A DNA stretch of 64,000 nucleotides from Dioscorea cayenensis subsp. rotundata (lineage: Eukaryota; Streptophyta; Magnoliopsida; Dioscoreales; Dioscoreaceae). The notes beneath the pieces were generated by a model. The model did not search any database. It saw only the letters and a program-made list of their open reading frames with translations, and was not told the DNA's origin. Positions 11,980 through 26,311 of this stretch are shown piece after piece. The translations under genes and the position numbers were made by a program. The stretch is from NCBI RefSeq assembly GCF_009730915.1, contig NC_052475.1:28519016-28583015 (forward strand), read 5' to 3'. Numbering within the stretch: the first letter of the stretch is position 1; the number at the start of each line of letters is the position of its first letter.

Positions 11980-14900
11980 AAATATGATATTTATTACCAA
12001 GTGAAGAAATTTCCATTTTTGGCCTCAAATTAGTATGTGATTTGTTTTCTTTTAGAAAAGGTAATTGGAATATTTAGATTTCCAAGGTTTTCTAATCAAA
12101 ATAAAGTACATGCTTATATAAATATATATATATATATATATACATACAGACAGAGACAGAGATAGAGAGAGAGAGTGTGTGTTAATACATCAAACAAAAC
12201 TCTTCTTTTTAATTCTAATAAAATAAATTTTTATATGATGATAATATTTTAATAAATTTATTTTTTTATTTTTATATTAAAAGGTGTAAGAAGGAATTAA
12301 AGTATAATAAAATTTAATTAATTACTAATTATAAATGGTCTAAGTGATATGGATTTGAATCACCTAAGTTGTTTTGAGCTTGAATATTTATATATGTATA
12401 CAAAAAACACAAAATCTATATATTATAAAATTTTAAATATTCCAGCTGGTCCGATTAATTTAATTAGATATTGTAGCTATTAGAAAACGGGTGGGTTAAA
12501 ATAAGTAATAATAATAATAATAAATATATATAATCAATTTACCACAAGCTAATTATTATTCATCAAGTTTTGCATAAGTTGACACAAGTTCATGTAATTA
12601 AGTGCAACGAGACTAATGCGTGTTAAATGACTTAGTTTGCCTTTATAATAACAAAATATTTGAAATAATTAATTTATAAAGAATTTTAACATGAGGCATT
12701 AATCAACGGTTAGAGTTACACATACAAATAATTTAATTATAACTAGTCACTGTAAACAATCACATCAAAAACAAATTAAAATCTCGGTGATGTTAATTTT
12801 ATTGATTCATTAATTTTTTTTAGTCTTTACCCCTTGGCCAACATTGTTTAATTAACAATAATATGTTAATAATTCTAAATTTGGCACGCTTTGATTTTGA
12901 TTGTTTACCAACAAATAATGTTGGAAGATGCCTATCATTTAATATTTTAGATTATGAAACATAACGTTTAAGTAGAAAGACCAATTAAAATTCATGTTTA
13001 TATAAAATTTCCAAATATCTCAAGGTCTTCAAACTAGTTCATACACGCACCTATAAGCCTAAGCTCTCGCTAAAATCATAAATAAATTAAGTTAGGTAAA
13101 CCTATGATTATTACTTTTTTATGAACCAATCATATAAAAAGACTATCCATTGTACATGTACCTAATTATTTACAAAATCTTATAAGTTTAAAGCTAAAAA
13201 CAGATGTGTGTTAATTAATTTTTTTTATTTATGTTTTTTTAAATCTAAAATGATTATAAATAGTTGGTTTTTAACTCAAGTATATATATATATATATAAC
13301 CTGTGGAGAACCTTTTTATGAAGACATGAAATTTCAACTGTGTGTATTATATATATACAAACTCTATTTATATAGATTATATAGAAATGTGGCCAAATAA
13401 TTTAGAATCAATTTGTGAGAAGACTTGCAAATTGCCATTTTCCAAAGTTTACCATTTTTCACAATTAAAATGCAATTGCCTTTAACTCATAGCCACATAA
13501 TTTAAAATTTGCAAATATCTATCAAATATATAACATCATTTTGAGAATAAAAATTACAATGGACTATACTTATATTAATAATAAATAAAGGATAACCACA
13601 TGCAATCAATTATATAATGCGATAGATAAAATGATAAAACAAACATGAAACATCCACCCATATTAATTAAAAATAAGTATAAATAATTAAATAAAAAAAT
13701 AAATGATATTTTATTGAATAGAAATAGGAATACAGACAAATAAGAAAACAACAAAGATACAATAAAATAAAAGAGCTGGACCACAACAATAAAGTAAATT
13801 ACAAAGAGCCCACTACAAGTGAAAAGATGATACAATAGTTATAACTTATACGGATATTTTTGTGACACAACTACGGACTCTAGACGTATGAATTAATTAT
13901 GTGATGTATACGTATGAATTAATTATGTGGTGTATAAATTAATTATCTCAATTATGACGATATTTTGAAAATTTTTTTAATAAAAATAAATAAACTAAAC
14001 TATGTATATGTATAATAGAACCGTTGTATATACATATAATTAACCCTCAATATATTTAATTAAAAATATAATTTAAAAAAAGGCTCAATATAAAGGGTAT
14101 TAAAGGGAAAATAAGTCTTCCATTAGTCAATATACGTGTTTGTAATAGCTAGCTTGGTGACAAAAAAGACACAATAATAGAAACAAGAAAGAATGAGAAC
14201 ATCTTTTTCACCTTTTTTCACTCTTTCTTCACACTTTCTTACAGTCCAAAACTCTTGAAAATATTAACCAAAAAAGTGGAGAGGAAATGATGTTTGTCCA
14301 TCCTGCTCTCTTTCTTTGTTGTTAATTTGTTCACTTCACTCTAACACATGAAGCCACATGTCTCTTCTTGCATGGCTTTGACAGCCCACCCACATGAAAA
14401 CTTTCATTTCCTCCATGACACGTATACACATGCATGAAAACCCTAATCCTTTGTAGCAAATGCCTTTTCATCATCTTCATGTTGTTAAGTCTAGTCATGG
14501 GTGAAAGTTAAAAGCTTAATTTGGAGATGGGACATTAAGGTCCTGCCATGGAGACATCTAGCAGAGCATTAGTGGTGCACCATTTTCTAATCGCTATGAA
14601 GACGTGCACAATTCCACTGAGAATATAATATATATATATATATATGTGTGTGTTGCCTGTGTCAACAGATCGACCACATATATGCACTCTTCATCTTGCA
14701 GCTTTATTTGTACATGGATCATGGATGCATGAATGTATTTTTATGAATAAAATTAGTTGACTCTCTAATTTCTCCCTATTTGATATGTTATGTTATTTTG
14801 ATGGTGAGCTTAGGAACATGTTGAAAGCTTAAAAGTAGCCAAATATAAATATTTTCTAGCTAAACTATTCAGTGACATATTTAGGTTGGGAGAAATGAAA

Positions 14901-17900
14901 ATATTTTAATTTTATGATGCTATTTTTAACTTTTTTTTTCTTAATTAGTTATATGTTCATCTTTCAGGTGTTTGTAGCTGATGCTGTGAAAAGAAGCATT
15001 TAATTCCCATAATTTCCTACGAGAGACAAATACAATATTTACAAGTAGGTTTTAGATTTAGTGGTCAATTAGCAAAACTAAATACGTTTTTGTACCCGAT
15101 AAAAACCCTTTCTGTGTTTTGGGTCATTTGTTCCTTCATTTTATTTAGTTGTCTCTATTTTTTCTCTTGTTTTTAAATAGTTGTTTTCATTTTTAGTGAC
15201 TATTATTTTCTGTTATTTTTTCCTAAGCTCATTTACTCAGTTGTTTTTTAATTTTGTTATTCATCAACTTTATAAAAAAAATAAAAAATAAAAATGAGAG
15301 TTTTTCTAGCTCACAATCTATCAAAGGTTTAAATGTAATAAAATTTATTTTTACATATATATGTATTCCATTTTTTTTTATATAAAAATATGGGTGCAAC
15401 TTTTTCATAAGAAACTGAAGGCACAGCATTGGGTCCCATCAAATCCTCCGAAAGAGGTATCATATTTCATTATGAACTTATTTAGGTAGAAATTAGGTGA
15501 AGCAACTCTTTGAGATACTCCATCTTAAAGCGATGACTATTTTGTCACATTTTATATGTATATATATATATATATATATCATATCATATCATAACAAAAA
15601 CAGAAAAGTATCAACTTTGTAAATTGTTCTTGTAAGGGGGGAGAATCTTTCCTGTTTCCTTGTAAATGATTTGGATGGAATCAATAACATATCTGATATT
15701 TAAGGTAATTGAACTCAAAATTAATTCCACTTTAGTAAACATGATTATATATATATATATATATTTATAAAGGTTACTCTTTTCTCTTTAATTTGTCTGA
15801 TTTTTTTTTCATTTACAAATAAATGGACTAAAAACCAGATCAATGTATCCCTTCGATTTTATTTATATGCCTTCTTTAATCAACTCATATCATTTAAAAA
15901 TGTTAGTTAAATTAAGTAATCCCATTAAATTTATAAAAAATTATATCAATTTTTCAAAATTATCCTCATTTAAAAATCTATTAAAATTCCATTACTTTCT
16001 CTCTCTACTCTAATTATATCTTTTATTTCCTCCCTCAAAATATTTTTTTAATTTTCCAAAAATTATTGAAAAATATATGAGTATAATAAAGATAAAGGGC
16101 AATTTTGGGCAAAAACCTATGTAATGCTTCATAGATTTTTAAATGAACATATACAATAAAAAAAAACTTTTGAAAAAAAAAAACATATAAATAAAACCCG
16201 AATAAGTATTTCTACATAGACTTTGCCGTCCATGTACAACTATATTTAAAGAAAAATATATAAAAATCTTAGTCCTTACTTCTAGATGATTTAATAGACA
16301 TGTAATAACAAAATTTTCAACTATATATATATATATATGATTGGTCATTAGATTCTTATAGCAAATTCATTAAGAATGCTCTTAGCCTTTGTAAGCCCTA
16401 AACCTTAGTAAACCAGGAAAAAACTTTTCACCATCTTTTAGTTGTAATTTTAACATCAAATAAAAGTCTAGTCATGCACGCATGATGTAACTCCTACACA
16501 ATATCTTCTTATTCAAAGTGTCAAATTTTGATTGTGATTTTTAACTAAACTTGATACATTAATTGAAGGGTTAAAAAAAAAAAGGTTCTCTTCTCTTTTC
16601 ATTTCTTAAAGCATTGGTTAAGAATCAGTTTTCAGCACACATGGCTTTGAAGTATTGCCTAAATTTATGCATTATTGGAAATGCTTTGCAAAGCCACTGT
16701 AATTATGCGTAGCTTTTTAATGAATATATGATTTGTTTTTTTGACTAAATAGCTAAGTTGTTTGGTGTTTGGAATAAGTACTTTTCTTGTTTTATTTGGA
16801 AACTGAGACTATGACATTATGTTGAGAAGAATTACCATCAACTTTTAGTTTCTAGAACTATTTTGATGTTGATTTTTTTTTTTTTAACTATTTAGTTGAA
16901 TTATTAACCTTTTAAGGATAATTAGATTTTTGATAAATTTGGGAGATGAGGAGATAGAGAAATGGGCTTCAAACTTTGGTAGCACAACCATTGTAACTTG
17001 GGCTTCTTAAACAATTTGGGCTGGGCTTAAATGGCACTAACATGAAGAGTGTGTCTAAGTTATGTTAAAAAACTTCTCAATATGACAATATTCGTGGTAA
17101 TGCTCGTCTTCAGTTTGGTTATTTTCATGAATAATTAATTTGTTATATGATTTTTCAAAGTTATAGTGTGTCCATTGTATTTAAAAATTATTTAGCAGTG
17201 CATCTTGTTGTCATTTAATTTTTTTAAAAAAATAAATATTTTAAAAAAAGAGGAGTACAAAAAATAGATGAAGTATTCATTCATCTTTTGGATAATAACC
17301 CTCTGTTATATCACAATCAATTAAATAGAAATTTATACCAGTTTTACAAGAGCAATATCTAATTAGAATAAAGAGTCCAAGTAAGCCATTTTTGTTTGTT
17401 TTTTGGCAATAGACGACAACATTGCCCTCACTTGATGGTTTGTCAGCGAACAAACATGTATGAGAGGTGTATAAATTTATTCATCCTCTAAGAACTTATG
17501 AACTTGATCAGGTGTCATACTGAGCTAACAAGTCACTCTTGTCTTGCAACCTTAGAGATGAGAGATACAACTTGTCTCATAGAGAACCTATCATGACTAA
17601 TTTAAATAGTATCACAAATAATATTTGACATGTGAATAGTAAATAAACACTATTGTTACAGTACTATAGTGTAGGATTTCAACTTTGCGCTTATTCATCT
17701 ATTGTCTTTTTTGTGACATTCCACTAGCCTACTAGTGGTTGGCACCGGTCACATTCCTAAATAAAAATTATATAAAAATAATAATAATAAGTTAATCGAT
17801 CTACATATAAATATGTGATTTCAAAGGACGCAACAATTTAATTAAAATATCATCTAGGTTAAATAATACCATTTTAAGATAATCCATCTCAGAAGTGGAT

Positions 17901-18750
17901 TATGACTAATCACAAGATTATCAATGGAAGAAATAGACTAATAGAAGAGTATTTGGAGTTTATTAAAATGCTATGTTTGTGGCTGTGGTATTGCCTACTT
18001 TCTTTATTCTCTAGCCAATTAAAGTGTGCATATTTATGGCCCAAGTTTGAGAGAATGTTGTTCTCAAGTGATTGGTTTGTTTATATTAAGCTCAAACCTT
18101 TTGATTCATGCCTCCTGGTTTATAGACTAGGCAACTTTTAATCAACTTAGATTCATAAACTCACCAACTCTAATGCTTATTTTAAACTTAATCATTCCCC
18201 TTTTTTTCTTCTTTTAAAAAAGATAATAATAATATAATTATAAAATATATATTGATGTGCTCCAACAATGGAATATTTTTCTCTAGACAGCTTGGCATCA
18301 CATAGGAGTTCATGAAACGTTGCACAGAAAAGAAGGAATAATAGAAATCTGACAAAAAAAGTGTTTTCCTGGAAATACAACAAAAGGGACCAAAGAATAC
18401 AGCTCAGAAAATCAAAAGGAGTTTCAATCTAATCATTTAATATCCAATATATAGTTTGCCAAATAACCAAATAAAAGATAAAGAGTAATTCATAAACATC
18501 AAACAAGAATACATTGATAAACAGAGTAACAAATGAAAATTGCATGTAGAAAAGACACCAAATCCAGTGTCTGGTAATGCCAAGATGAAAAATACCAGCA
18601 AACCGGAAGATCTAGCAACATAAAAATGTCACAATCTAATGACCTTCATCATCCACACCATGATTGATCACAATCACTGCAAATGCCAAAAATTTCATTT
18701 GCAAGAGGAGGGCATCAATCAAACCATGAAAACAAGAAGCAAACCAGACA
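11980..18750. other. Long AT-rich intergenic region
   Basis: About 6.8 kb with no supportable gene. It contains TA microsatellites, poly-A/T runs and short ORFs of very low-complexity composition (for example a Phe/Leu/Tyr-rich 86-codon frame at 13575-13835). A less AT-rich stretch at about 14200-14720 has no recognisable ORF or known miRNA sequence. I see no tRNA. Confidence 0.55.
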
Positions 18751-19527
18751 TCATAAGAGTAATGAATCCCAATCAATCTCCAATGAAGGATACTTGCACA
18801 GCTTGACTGATTCATCCCATGGAGCCTCAGTGAAATCCAAATGCTCCATTTTTGGAGCTGATGAAGAAGACTCTAAAGAGCAGCAATCGATGTCGGTACC
18901 TGACGATGAGCTCTCCGTCTTCGATTCCTCTTTTGATTCTCCAGGTGTCACCACAGAATCAACAGCTTGAACAGAATTGTCAGATTTATCAGAATTGTTC
19001 ATCCTCTGGCAAATGGCTTGCAGCTTGGCGTTAACAGAGGCATGCAGGAATGAACCCAGAAGGGCTGCATTATTCTGAAGCTTTGGGAAGTTGAGCTTTG
19101 CATTGTCTCCTCTGAGCTTAAAGGAGGCATTGTCATAGGCCAAGGCAGCATTCTCAGCTGTGTCATAGGTGCCAAGCCAAAGGCGTGTTCTGCTGCGTGG
19201 CAACCGTATTTCTGCCACCCATTTCCCCCAGTGACGCTGCCGGACACCCCGGTAGAGCTTCCCAGGCTTCAACGAAGAGCCGGTGTGCTTCATGGGCTGC
19301 TGTCTGGGGCCAAGAAAGCCTACCCTTTGTCCCATTTGCATTGAAACCAAGTGCTGGTGTTGCAATTGTGGCTGCCATTGAATTTGAGAACCAAAGATGA
19401 GATTTTGATGAGAAATGGAAAGAGGACTACTTGCCATTAAAGGATCCATTGCTTCCATGAAGTCCTGCTGTGAAGAGCTGGGAGAGAAAGCTGGTAAGCT
19501 ACTGCATGTATTTATAGCTGCAGACAT
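18751..19527 (-). CDS. AP2/ERF transcription factor, RAP2.4-like (DREB A-6)
   Basis: Single-exon gene, 258 residues. The only in-frame ATG upstream of the conserved part is at 19527 ([10 protein letters not shown]), so the longer open frame with a TTG codon is not used. The single AP2 DNA-binding domain (about residues 92-149) begins [19 protein letters not shown], includes [18 protein letters not shown], and ends near NAKLNFP. The WVAEIRLP form (V14 but Leu at position 19) is characteristic of the A-6/RAP2.4 group. The C-terminus ends EIDWDSLLL, an acidic/hydrophobic motif typical of the group. The N-terminal part is Gln/Ser-rich. Family members are nuclear regulators of abiotic stress, light and ethylene responses. 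The sequence does not reveal the specific targets. A long pyrimidine-rich leader region lies upstream (to about 19900). Confidence 0.93.
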   Translation of the reverse strand: MSAAINTCSSLPAFSPSSSQQDFMEAMDPLMASSPLSISHQNLIFGSQIQWQPQLQHQHLVSMQMGQRVGFLGPRQQPMKHTGSSLKPGKLYRGVRQRHWGKWVAEIRLPRSRTRLWLGTYDTAENAALAYDNASFKLRGDNAKLNFPKLQNNAALLGSFLHASVNAKLQAICQRMNNSDKSDNSVQAVDSVVTPGESKEESKTESSSSGTDIDCCSLESSSSAPKMEHLDFTEAPWDESVKLCKYPSLEIDWDSLLL

Positions 19528-22500
19528 TCCTTTCCCTTCTTCTAAGCAAAGCAAAAGATTCAGTTTTATATTTATTTTTTTCAGTTTTTCTTCCCACCCT
19601 TTTTCTTTCAGAAAAAATGGAAAAAATGGTGGCCTCTTTTGATGAGAAAATTGAAAAAGAAAATAAAACAGAAAAGATAGAAAATGGGCCTAAGGTAATA
19701 AAAAAAAGAGAGGAAAGAATACGTCCTTGAGCGGAATCAGCAAAACAAAAGCTATCTTCTTCGATTAGAAAATAAACTTTGATTTGAAAAAGTAAACTAA
19801 GAAACACTAAATTGAAATCCTTTGCTTTGATTCTTTTGTTTTCTCTCTGAGAAGAGTGAGAAGCTTGCGAAGAGGTTTTTATAAAGCTTCCAAGCATCCC
19901 CACCTTTGAACCTTGTGTTATTTAATTAATTATCTTGTGATTAGTGAGCATTATATGATTAGTGTTGTTTGACATTCTTATCTATCCACCTAGAGGTGCT
20001 GACGATTATACCTTAGAAGTCCATGGTGGACATCCAATTAAAGCACGCCACGCCGTCTTTGCGCTGACATCAGACTCCATTCATCATGCAAGTCAACCAA
20101 TGACTGTGCGCCATGTGTGCACTCATCTGAACATCCACAACATGGACGGCTTCGCTGCCACCACCTGTTGCTTTCACACTTGACGATTGTGGCGTTGACC
20201 TGGAGATATTTGACTTTTTATCCAAACTGAAAGAAATATTAAAGAAAAGAGATCAATAGAGAGGTGAAAAGTCAACGTTAGTGCCATACAATGAATGTTT
20301 TGCTTTTAGACCAAGTTCTAAAATTGACAAAATAAAACAGTCCAAACTTACTAATTTTTTTAAAAATAAATTTATGTCAATCTAAATGTTTTTCTATTCT
20401 AATAGAATAATACTGTGCTTTGTCAATGTGATGTTAAGTCAAGCATTTAATTATCATTTTGCTCAATTTTTATTTTCAGTAGATTGATGAAGATGGATAC
20501 ATTCTAATTTTACAAATTTTAAGAATATCAGTAAACTAACACATAATTATAAAAACCACTTGACATATTATTTCTACAATTTTATCCTCCTATGAACATA
20601 TATTCTCCAAAATTAAGAAATTAGGATTCTCATAGCCCAACAAATTATTTTATTCAAATACTAGTAGTCACTGAGTCGACTCAAGCTCATACTCAGTTTC
20701 TATACTTGCATCTTTCCTAGAAAATTATATTTCTATTTTGCCAGATTTGCAGTCTTCTTTGATATAACAAGTCACAGAACAAACTAGCTCAAACTTTTAT
20801 ACCCATAAATTCATACTTTTTGCAAAGAAAATAAAACATAAAAACTAAAAGGAGATGTTGCAAATTTTCAGTAATTTTATAGCATGAAATATTAAAATTT
20901 CTACGCTGGCAACAATAAGCCAATCTCTGGCACACAGTGCTAATCACAGCGGAACCTAACTAATGAGATTGTTAAGTAGTGTGCAAAAGAGGGACCAGCC
21001 TTTCATTCTCATAAGGGAATAGCAATTGTCAAGTGAAAAACAAATTTCAGTGTCAGATATGGAGTGACAGAATGATAGACTGGTCCACAATGAGGAGCAA
21101 AAGGCAAAGTAGAGGTACCTTATTGCATAGCATTTCTGGTGTGTTAAATCAGAGTATGTCCTTCCAAAGATGCAAGACATATCTCTTGTGTAGATGCTAT
21201 TGGAAAAAGGGTGATGGTAATGCAGAAGTTTAGCAGGGCCACAATCTCAGAAGAGAAGAATATATTTGCTTGGCCTTGAATCAATCCAAATGCACTAAAA
21301 CAGGCAGGTTCACTGTCTCGTACCACTTTTTATCATTGAATCATATTCTGGCTCTACCTATTCTTTCTCAATCATAGCCTGCTGCAAAAATAAAAACCAA
21401 AATATTAGTAAATAAACAGAGCATATCGTACTGAAGTACTGCTCCTCAAAATAAGGATCAATCAAACCTCCAGGTTTGCTAACTGATAAAAATGACTAAT
21501 GCTGGTGAGGAAGACTTGAAACGTGCAACATTTAGAATGAAATCAATTTAAATCGAGAGATCTCATTCAAAATCACTTTTCTGCAACTCAAACCTACTGA
21601 TCTGGAAATATTAGAAAACATAGTACTTGGTGAACATTCATGGTCATTTATCATGCATACATTCAAATGGATACCTAAAACTACAATTAGCTCATGATTT
21701 CAGGTACTGGATGTTTTAGGCTAATGCATTCACAAAGTCTAATGGTTGGTATTACTTCTCCTACGCGAGGACCGCAGCCTGGAAGGATGCTTGTGAAAAA
21801 TGTTTAGGTCATCAAAGGTGATGCACTGATGGATACAAAAAGAAAAGAATTCCTATTAGGTTCCCTTCTGGATCATGATCATGGAAAGAAAGTGAAGGTT
21901 CATCAAACAGATAATATACCTGTATAGCATCATCACACCTGTGCATTCTGCACAGCATCTCCTTGAAATGAGGCATAACACGTAATGCAGAGACAAATTG
22001 TGAAAACAAGAGGGATATAGATATTGAGCAGACAATACTTGTAATTGAAGACTAATGACAGCATGGCAAATCTACCACCTTGAGAAGATTGAATCCCTTT
22101 AGTTTTTGTGGCCATAACCGTACAAGTTACATGAAATCATTGAAACATTAATCCATCTATCATCAATATTTTGGCATAAAGGCACAAGCTAATATCCCAA
22201 TAATATCTTTCTGATAGATAAAAGCAAAACATAATTTTGATATTCGCTTCTCCTTCCACTAGTGTGTAACTGAAACCAGGCATTCAAACAAGCAGTCACA
22301 TAAAATTCCAAAAGCATCACAAATATAAGGTGGTTACTTTTAGGCCTACAAAAAACCAAAATAATTAAGTAAGAAAGGCTAGACCCTAAACTGAATAAAA
22401 TTCAATGCTGAGCCAGTCCCAACATGAATGTGCTACCTAGAGAAATGCAAGATGAGTAAAAATTTGGCAAATCTTTCAATGCAAGTTTAACATAAGAAAT

Positions 22501-22921
22501 GTGAGAACCATAATTCCATATGCTAAATGGAAGCAATATGTATCTATTGACTTCAAAAGAAAAGCATCACAGATATGGGTTTGCAAAATAACAAGCTTAC
22601 ATTCTGTGACTAAGGCATATTGAACAGTTATTTGTCAACTCAAATGTTTTACAGAGAAAATACGATTACAACTCTCTTTTGGAACAAGGCCTTATAACTA
22701 GCACAAAGCTTGCATACCTCCAAATCTTCATTTAAATGCTGAAACTATTAGACAATATCCCTCCAACACCATCCAATTCTTCTGTAGAGTAGTTATATTG
22801 ATGGACTCGGGCGTCTGGAAAACAAATTATGATGGTAGGTGTATTGAGAACTTGAAAATTTCATAACCCTAAGGTATGTGGACCTATGTGCATCACATTT
22901 GCTATACATAAGTCCCCATAG
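19528..22921. other. ERF upstream region and PHP-gene downstream region
   Basis: Holds the ERF leader and promoter (about 19528-20200) and the 3' flank of the PHP gene. I could not support a gene. Two weak exon-like pieces on the minus strand (21936-21962 ending DDAIQ before a GT, and 21370-21392 reading QAMIEKE then stop after an AG) would join in frame and might be 3' exons of an unseen transcript. Confidence 0.4.
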
Positions 22922-25748
22922 CTAACAACACTGTGTATCTGAAAGCTTCAGCCTGATGGCCTCAATCTCAGCAGTTTCCCTCTCTTCACTGGTTAGCCAT
23001 AAAGTTAGACACATGCTTAGAACATCCTTATTGTTGTTATCAGTTGGAATCCCACTCTGAATCTTTAGTTTTCTGAATCTGGTAAGGTGCTCTAGATTCA
23101 TATCCGATGGGTCTGCAGCAAAACTAAGCAGGATCTCTGTTGCTGCATTGCACCAAATAGGCCGAGCAAGCTTCAAAAACTGAAAAACTGTTTGAACAGA
23201 AAGATTAACACTGCCCAGATCAGATTCATCATGTCCACCTCTTCCATGAAAATCTGACCCTCCAATTTTTACAAGGTCATGAATACTGGCCAAATCGCTG
23301 AATTCTGTTCAAGAACCAGAAGTTTAGATCAATTAGGCTGGTTGACAAATAAAACATTTCTATAGAAACTGCATACAACACCAATATTAACTACAATGCA
23401 CAAGATTTCATTTTTTGCAAATGTATAGTAACAAAGGAAACAAAAGCTATAACGAAGTTGAAGCGTTAATATAGTTCAAGCACAAATATTATACCATCCA
23501 TTTTTCCATCACTTCTATAAACCTCCACAGCATGAAGACCAGCAGTTTTCAAACTCTTAATAACAGAAACTGGATCTTTCAATGCCCATGGATGGGCCAA
23601 AACTGCAACCCCACCAGTATGGCAAATCAACTGAACCACTACCTCTGCTGATGGTTCGCTTCCCCTGTGTAAAAGCAAGGACTGGTTTACCTACTTAGAC
23701 ATTAATTTTTGTGATAAGTTTCCTTCAAAATAAGGTTAAATTCTTACTTGGCATAAGCAGGTCCATCATTATACAGATATCTGCTGAAGGCTTGCTTTAA
23801 GTTCTCTACATAGCCAGCTTCAATCATAGCCCGAGCAACATGAACCCTTCCTGGAGCCACTCCACTGCCTGCTATCTTCACAACATTCTCCCATTTAATA
23901 GGCATTTTTAAGTTTCTTAATTTCAACAGCATATTCTTCGCACGGTCATATCGACCATCTCTAATATGAGATAATACTCTCTCAAGTTCCTCATATCTTG
24001 CAGGCCCACAGCTTCCATAGTATGCAAGTACATGAACAGATTCCTCAGCCCCAGAACCTTCCCTTTGAATTGTTAAAGAAAAGAAAACATTATAAAAGCA
24101 TTAGTACAAAGAAGAAATGAAGCAAGAACTGGAAGTCTGAAAAGACACCTGATAGTTGTATTATTGGTCAAAAAACTCAAAACAAGAGAAAATTCTGCTG
24201 TTCATGCAATCGCATTACAGTGAAGTAGAAAATCTTCGATAAGCAATAGAAATAAAGTACCTTGAAGAAAAAATTGCACTTATTTCAACACCTGGAATTA
24301 TCTTAATTCCAAATTTATGACCAGCTTGAACAGCTTCAGATACACCAGCCATTGTATCATGGTCTGTTAGAGCAAGTACTTTCACCTGTTCTACAAATGA
24401 AGGCCGTGTCATGGGCACCGGTAACCATAACATAATTATAAAAAAACAAGCATGGTAAAATTAGTCCTCTCTTCAGGTTCATACAACATTCAACCAACCA
24501 ATACCAACTTAGAATTCTTGTCTCTTCAATGACAGTGATGATGACTATGGCAGTGATGTAAGTACAATCATGGGTGTATTCCTTAACATATGCTTTACAA
24601 TGTTTGTTTGAATGAGGATGAGGGAACTGGGAAGTAAAGATAAAAACAGGATCTGAGCATGTTCACATAGGATAAGGACACAAAATCCTGCTCTGACAAA
24701 TTCACTAAAGATCCCTAAGGTATGAGTTACAGACAAACCAATATACTTGAAGTAGTATTTATAATTATGCATCCATAATCTGGCGTGACACTCACAAAAG
24801 AAGACACAACATATATCTTAATTCCCATAACCTACACATAACTAAATCACTTTTCTATCCAGAATAAATATTTAAGAGCTCCGGCACTTTGAACTGTAGA
24901 CACCCTTCAAATGACTCAGGTCACTTTCTAGGAGGGAGGGAGAAAAAACCAACCTTGGTCCCTTGTGATTCTAACCAAGGACATGTAAAACCAGCTACTT
25001 TATCCTAAAATCTTGCACACTGCTACATTCACATTAATTATTTTAAGTGGGATACAATTGGGTACATGATAAATCCATTTGCAAACGCACCTACAAATAA
25101 AAAGAAATTAAAAACAATGCTAGCAAAGAAACATGAAAAATTTTCTTTTTTCAACAATGCTCTTCATTGGCATGTAAAATCTTATTTTCTACACTCAATC
25201 AGCACACAAGCGCGCAAACACATATATCAGCAACACGGTTAAAAATTAAATCTAGACCACCTTAAGAAATAAAATTTCAGAACTGTGAACAAATCACTAA
25301 ATCCTCAACAAAATATAAGAACAAATCGCCCAAAAATGTTTAACAGAACAACTAGCATCTCAGACATCACTAACACTGACGTAAGAGAAGAACACAACAA
25401 GCAATGGAAAATAATCAAATATATTGAAACATTGGTGATACATCGAACAAAGAACAATCAGCGGAATCATCAGTTCAGAGAGCTCACCCCGTTACGATGG
25501 GCGCGCTCAACGAGGGCAGTGGGGGAGAGAAACCCGTCACTATGCTTGGAGTGGGAGTGAAACTCGAAAACGATACGTTCGGCGGCCTTGTAACGGGGTA
25601 AAGGCGGTAGGAATTCATCGCTGTCGTGGGAAAGAGGAGGGCCAGGAGCACCACCAAGGAACCACTCGTGAACGTACCTGGAAGCGAGGATATGATCGGC
25701 GTTAGGGTTCCTCTTGCTTTTGCTCTTCTTCTTCTTCTTGTCTCCCAT
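22922..25748 (-). CDS. PHP-domain metal-dependent phosphoesterase, five exons
   Basis: Exons (minus): 25748-25488, 24385-24261, 24062-23748, 23664-23495 and 23304-22922. All are GT-AG with consistent phases, giving about 417 residues. The PHP (polymerase and histidinol phosphatase) metal-site motifs are present in order: FEFHSHSKHSDG (near residue 64), LALTDHDTMAG (near 95), IIPGVEIS (near 120), VAVLAHPWALK (near 257) and KIGGSDFHGRGGHD (near 305). The layout, with a helical insertion between the third and fourth motifs, matches TrpH/YciV-type enzymes that hydrolyse 3',5'-nucleoside bisphosphates or 5' ends of short RNA/DNA. Substrate here is inferred from the family only. The N-terminus is Lys-rich (GDKKKKKSKSKR), possibly a nuclear or nucleolar signal. 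The start is the first ATG. A GTG-led extension has no ATG. It is divergent from the lipoyl synthase gene. Confidence 0.9.
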
Positions 25749-25909
25749 GGCTGCGCCTGAAGCAGTAGCCACCACCCCCGGGAATAAGGGATTGTTATAA
25801 GCTGTGGGGTTTCTCAGGGTGATCCCTTCAACCTTAGCGTTTTATTTATTTATTTATTTATTTTTTAAATAATGCATATATTAAATATATTGTTCTTTTT
25901 ATTTATTTA

Positions 25910-26311
25910 GTTAGAATACTCATGTTAATTAATCCATGTACTTATTTTATTTTACCCTTTTAATCCTCATACATTAATTTAAGCTCTTTCAATACCTCTA
26001 CTCTTTGAATGAGTGCAATCAAGTCCCCTAAGACTATTCTAATCATAAAAATAATTAATATACTACACAATTCATCCATAATAAACATTGTAATATACAC
26101 AATTAAGGGAAATGATACAAATACTTTATTTTTTATATGATTTATAGAATATATGAGTAATAAAAATTAGTAATTATTATGTTCAAAATGTAAATGGAAA
26201 ACTTAATTACATTCATTCAAAGACTAGAGTGATTAAAAGGGCTTAAATTGAAATAAGAGGACTAAAATGGCAAAGTGAAAAAAATATAAGGACTAATATG
26301 GGTATTCTACC
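25910..26311. mobile_element. Mutator-like MITE, 402 bp, with long TIRs and 9-bp TSD
   Basis: The left end GTTAGAATACTCATG and the reverse complement of the right end GGTAGAATACCCAT begin an inverted repeat of roughly 110 bp per arm (about 25910-26020 against 26200-26311), with internal mismatches. Both sides are flanked by ATTTATTTA (25901-25909 and 26312-26320), a perfect 9-bp duplication, the size made by Mutator-type transposases. There is no coding capacity. It sits in the shared upstream region of the PHP gene (160 bp away) and lipoyl synthase (456 bp away). The flanks are themselves ATTT-rich, so chance identity of the duplication is possible, but the paired long arms are not. Confidence 0.8.

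Noticed and set aside
14200-14720. Possible microRNA or non-coding RNA locus in a less AT-rich stretch
   Set aside because: No match to a mature plant miRNA that I recognise, and no clear foldback was found by eye.
17902-18141. 79-codon plus-strand ORF, Leu/Phe/Trp-rich
   Set aside because: Composition is what AT-rich random DNA gives, and no family resemblance was seen.
19163-19642. Several ORFs overlapping the ERF gene on both strands
   Set aside because: Shadows of the AP2/ERF coding sequence and its leader. Only the minus-strand frame from 19527 has a known domain.
19962-20183. 73-codon plus-strand ORF upstream of the ERF gene
   Set aside because: Not recognised, and probably part of the ERF promoter.
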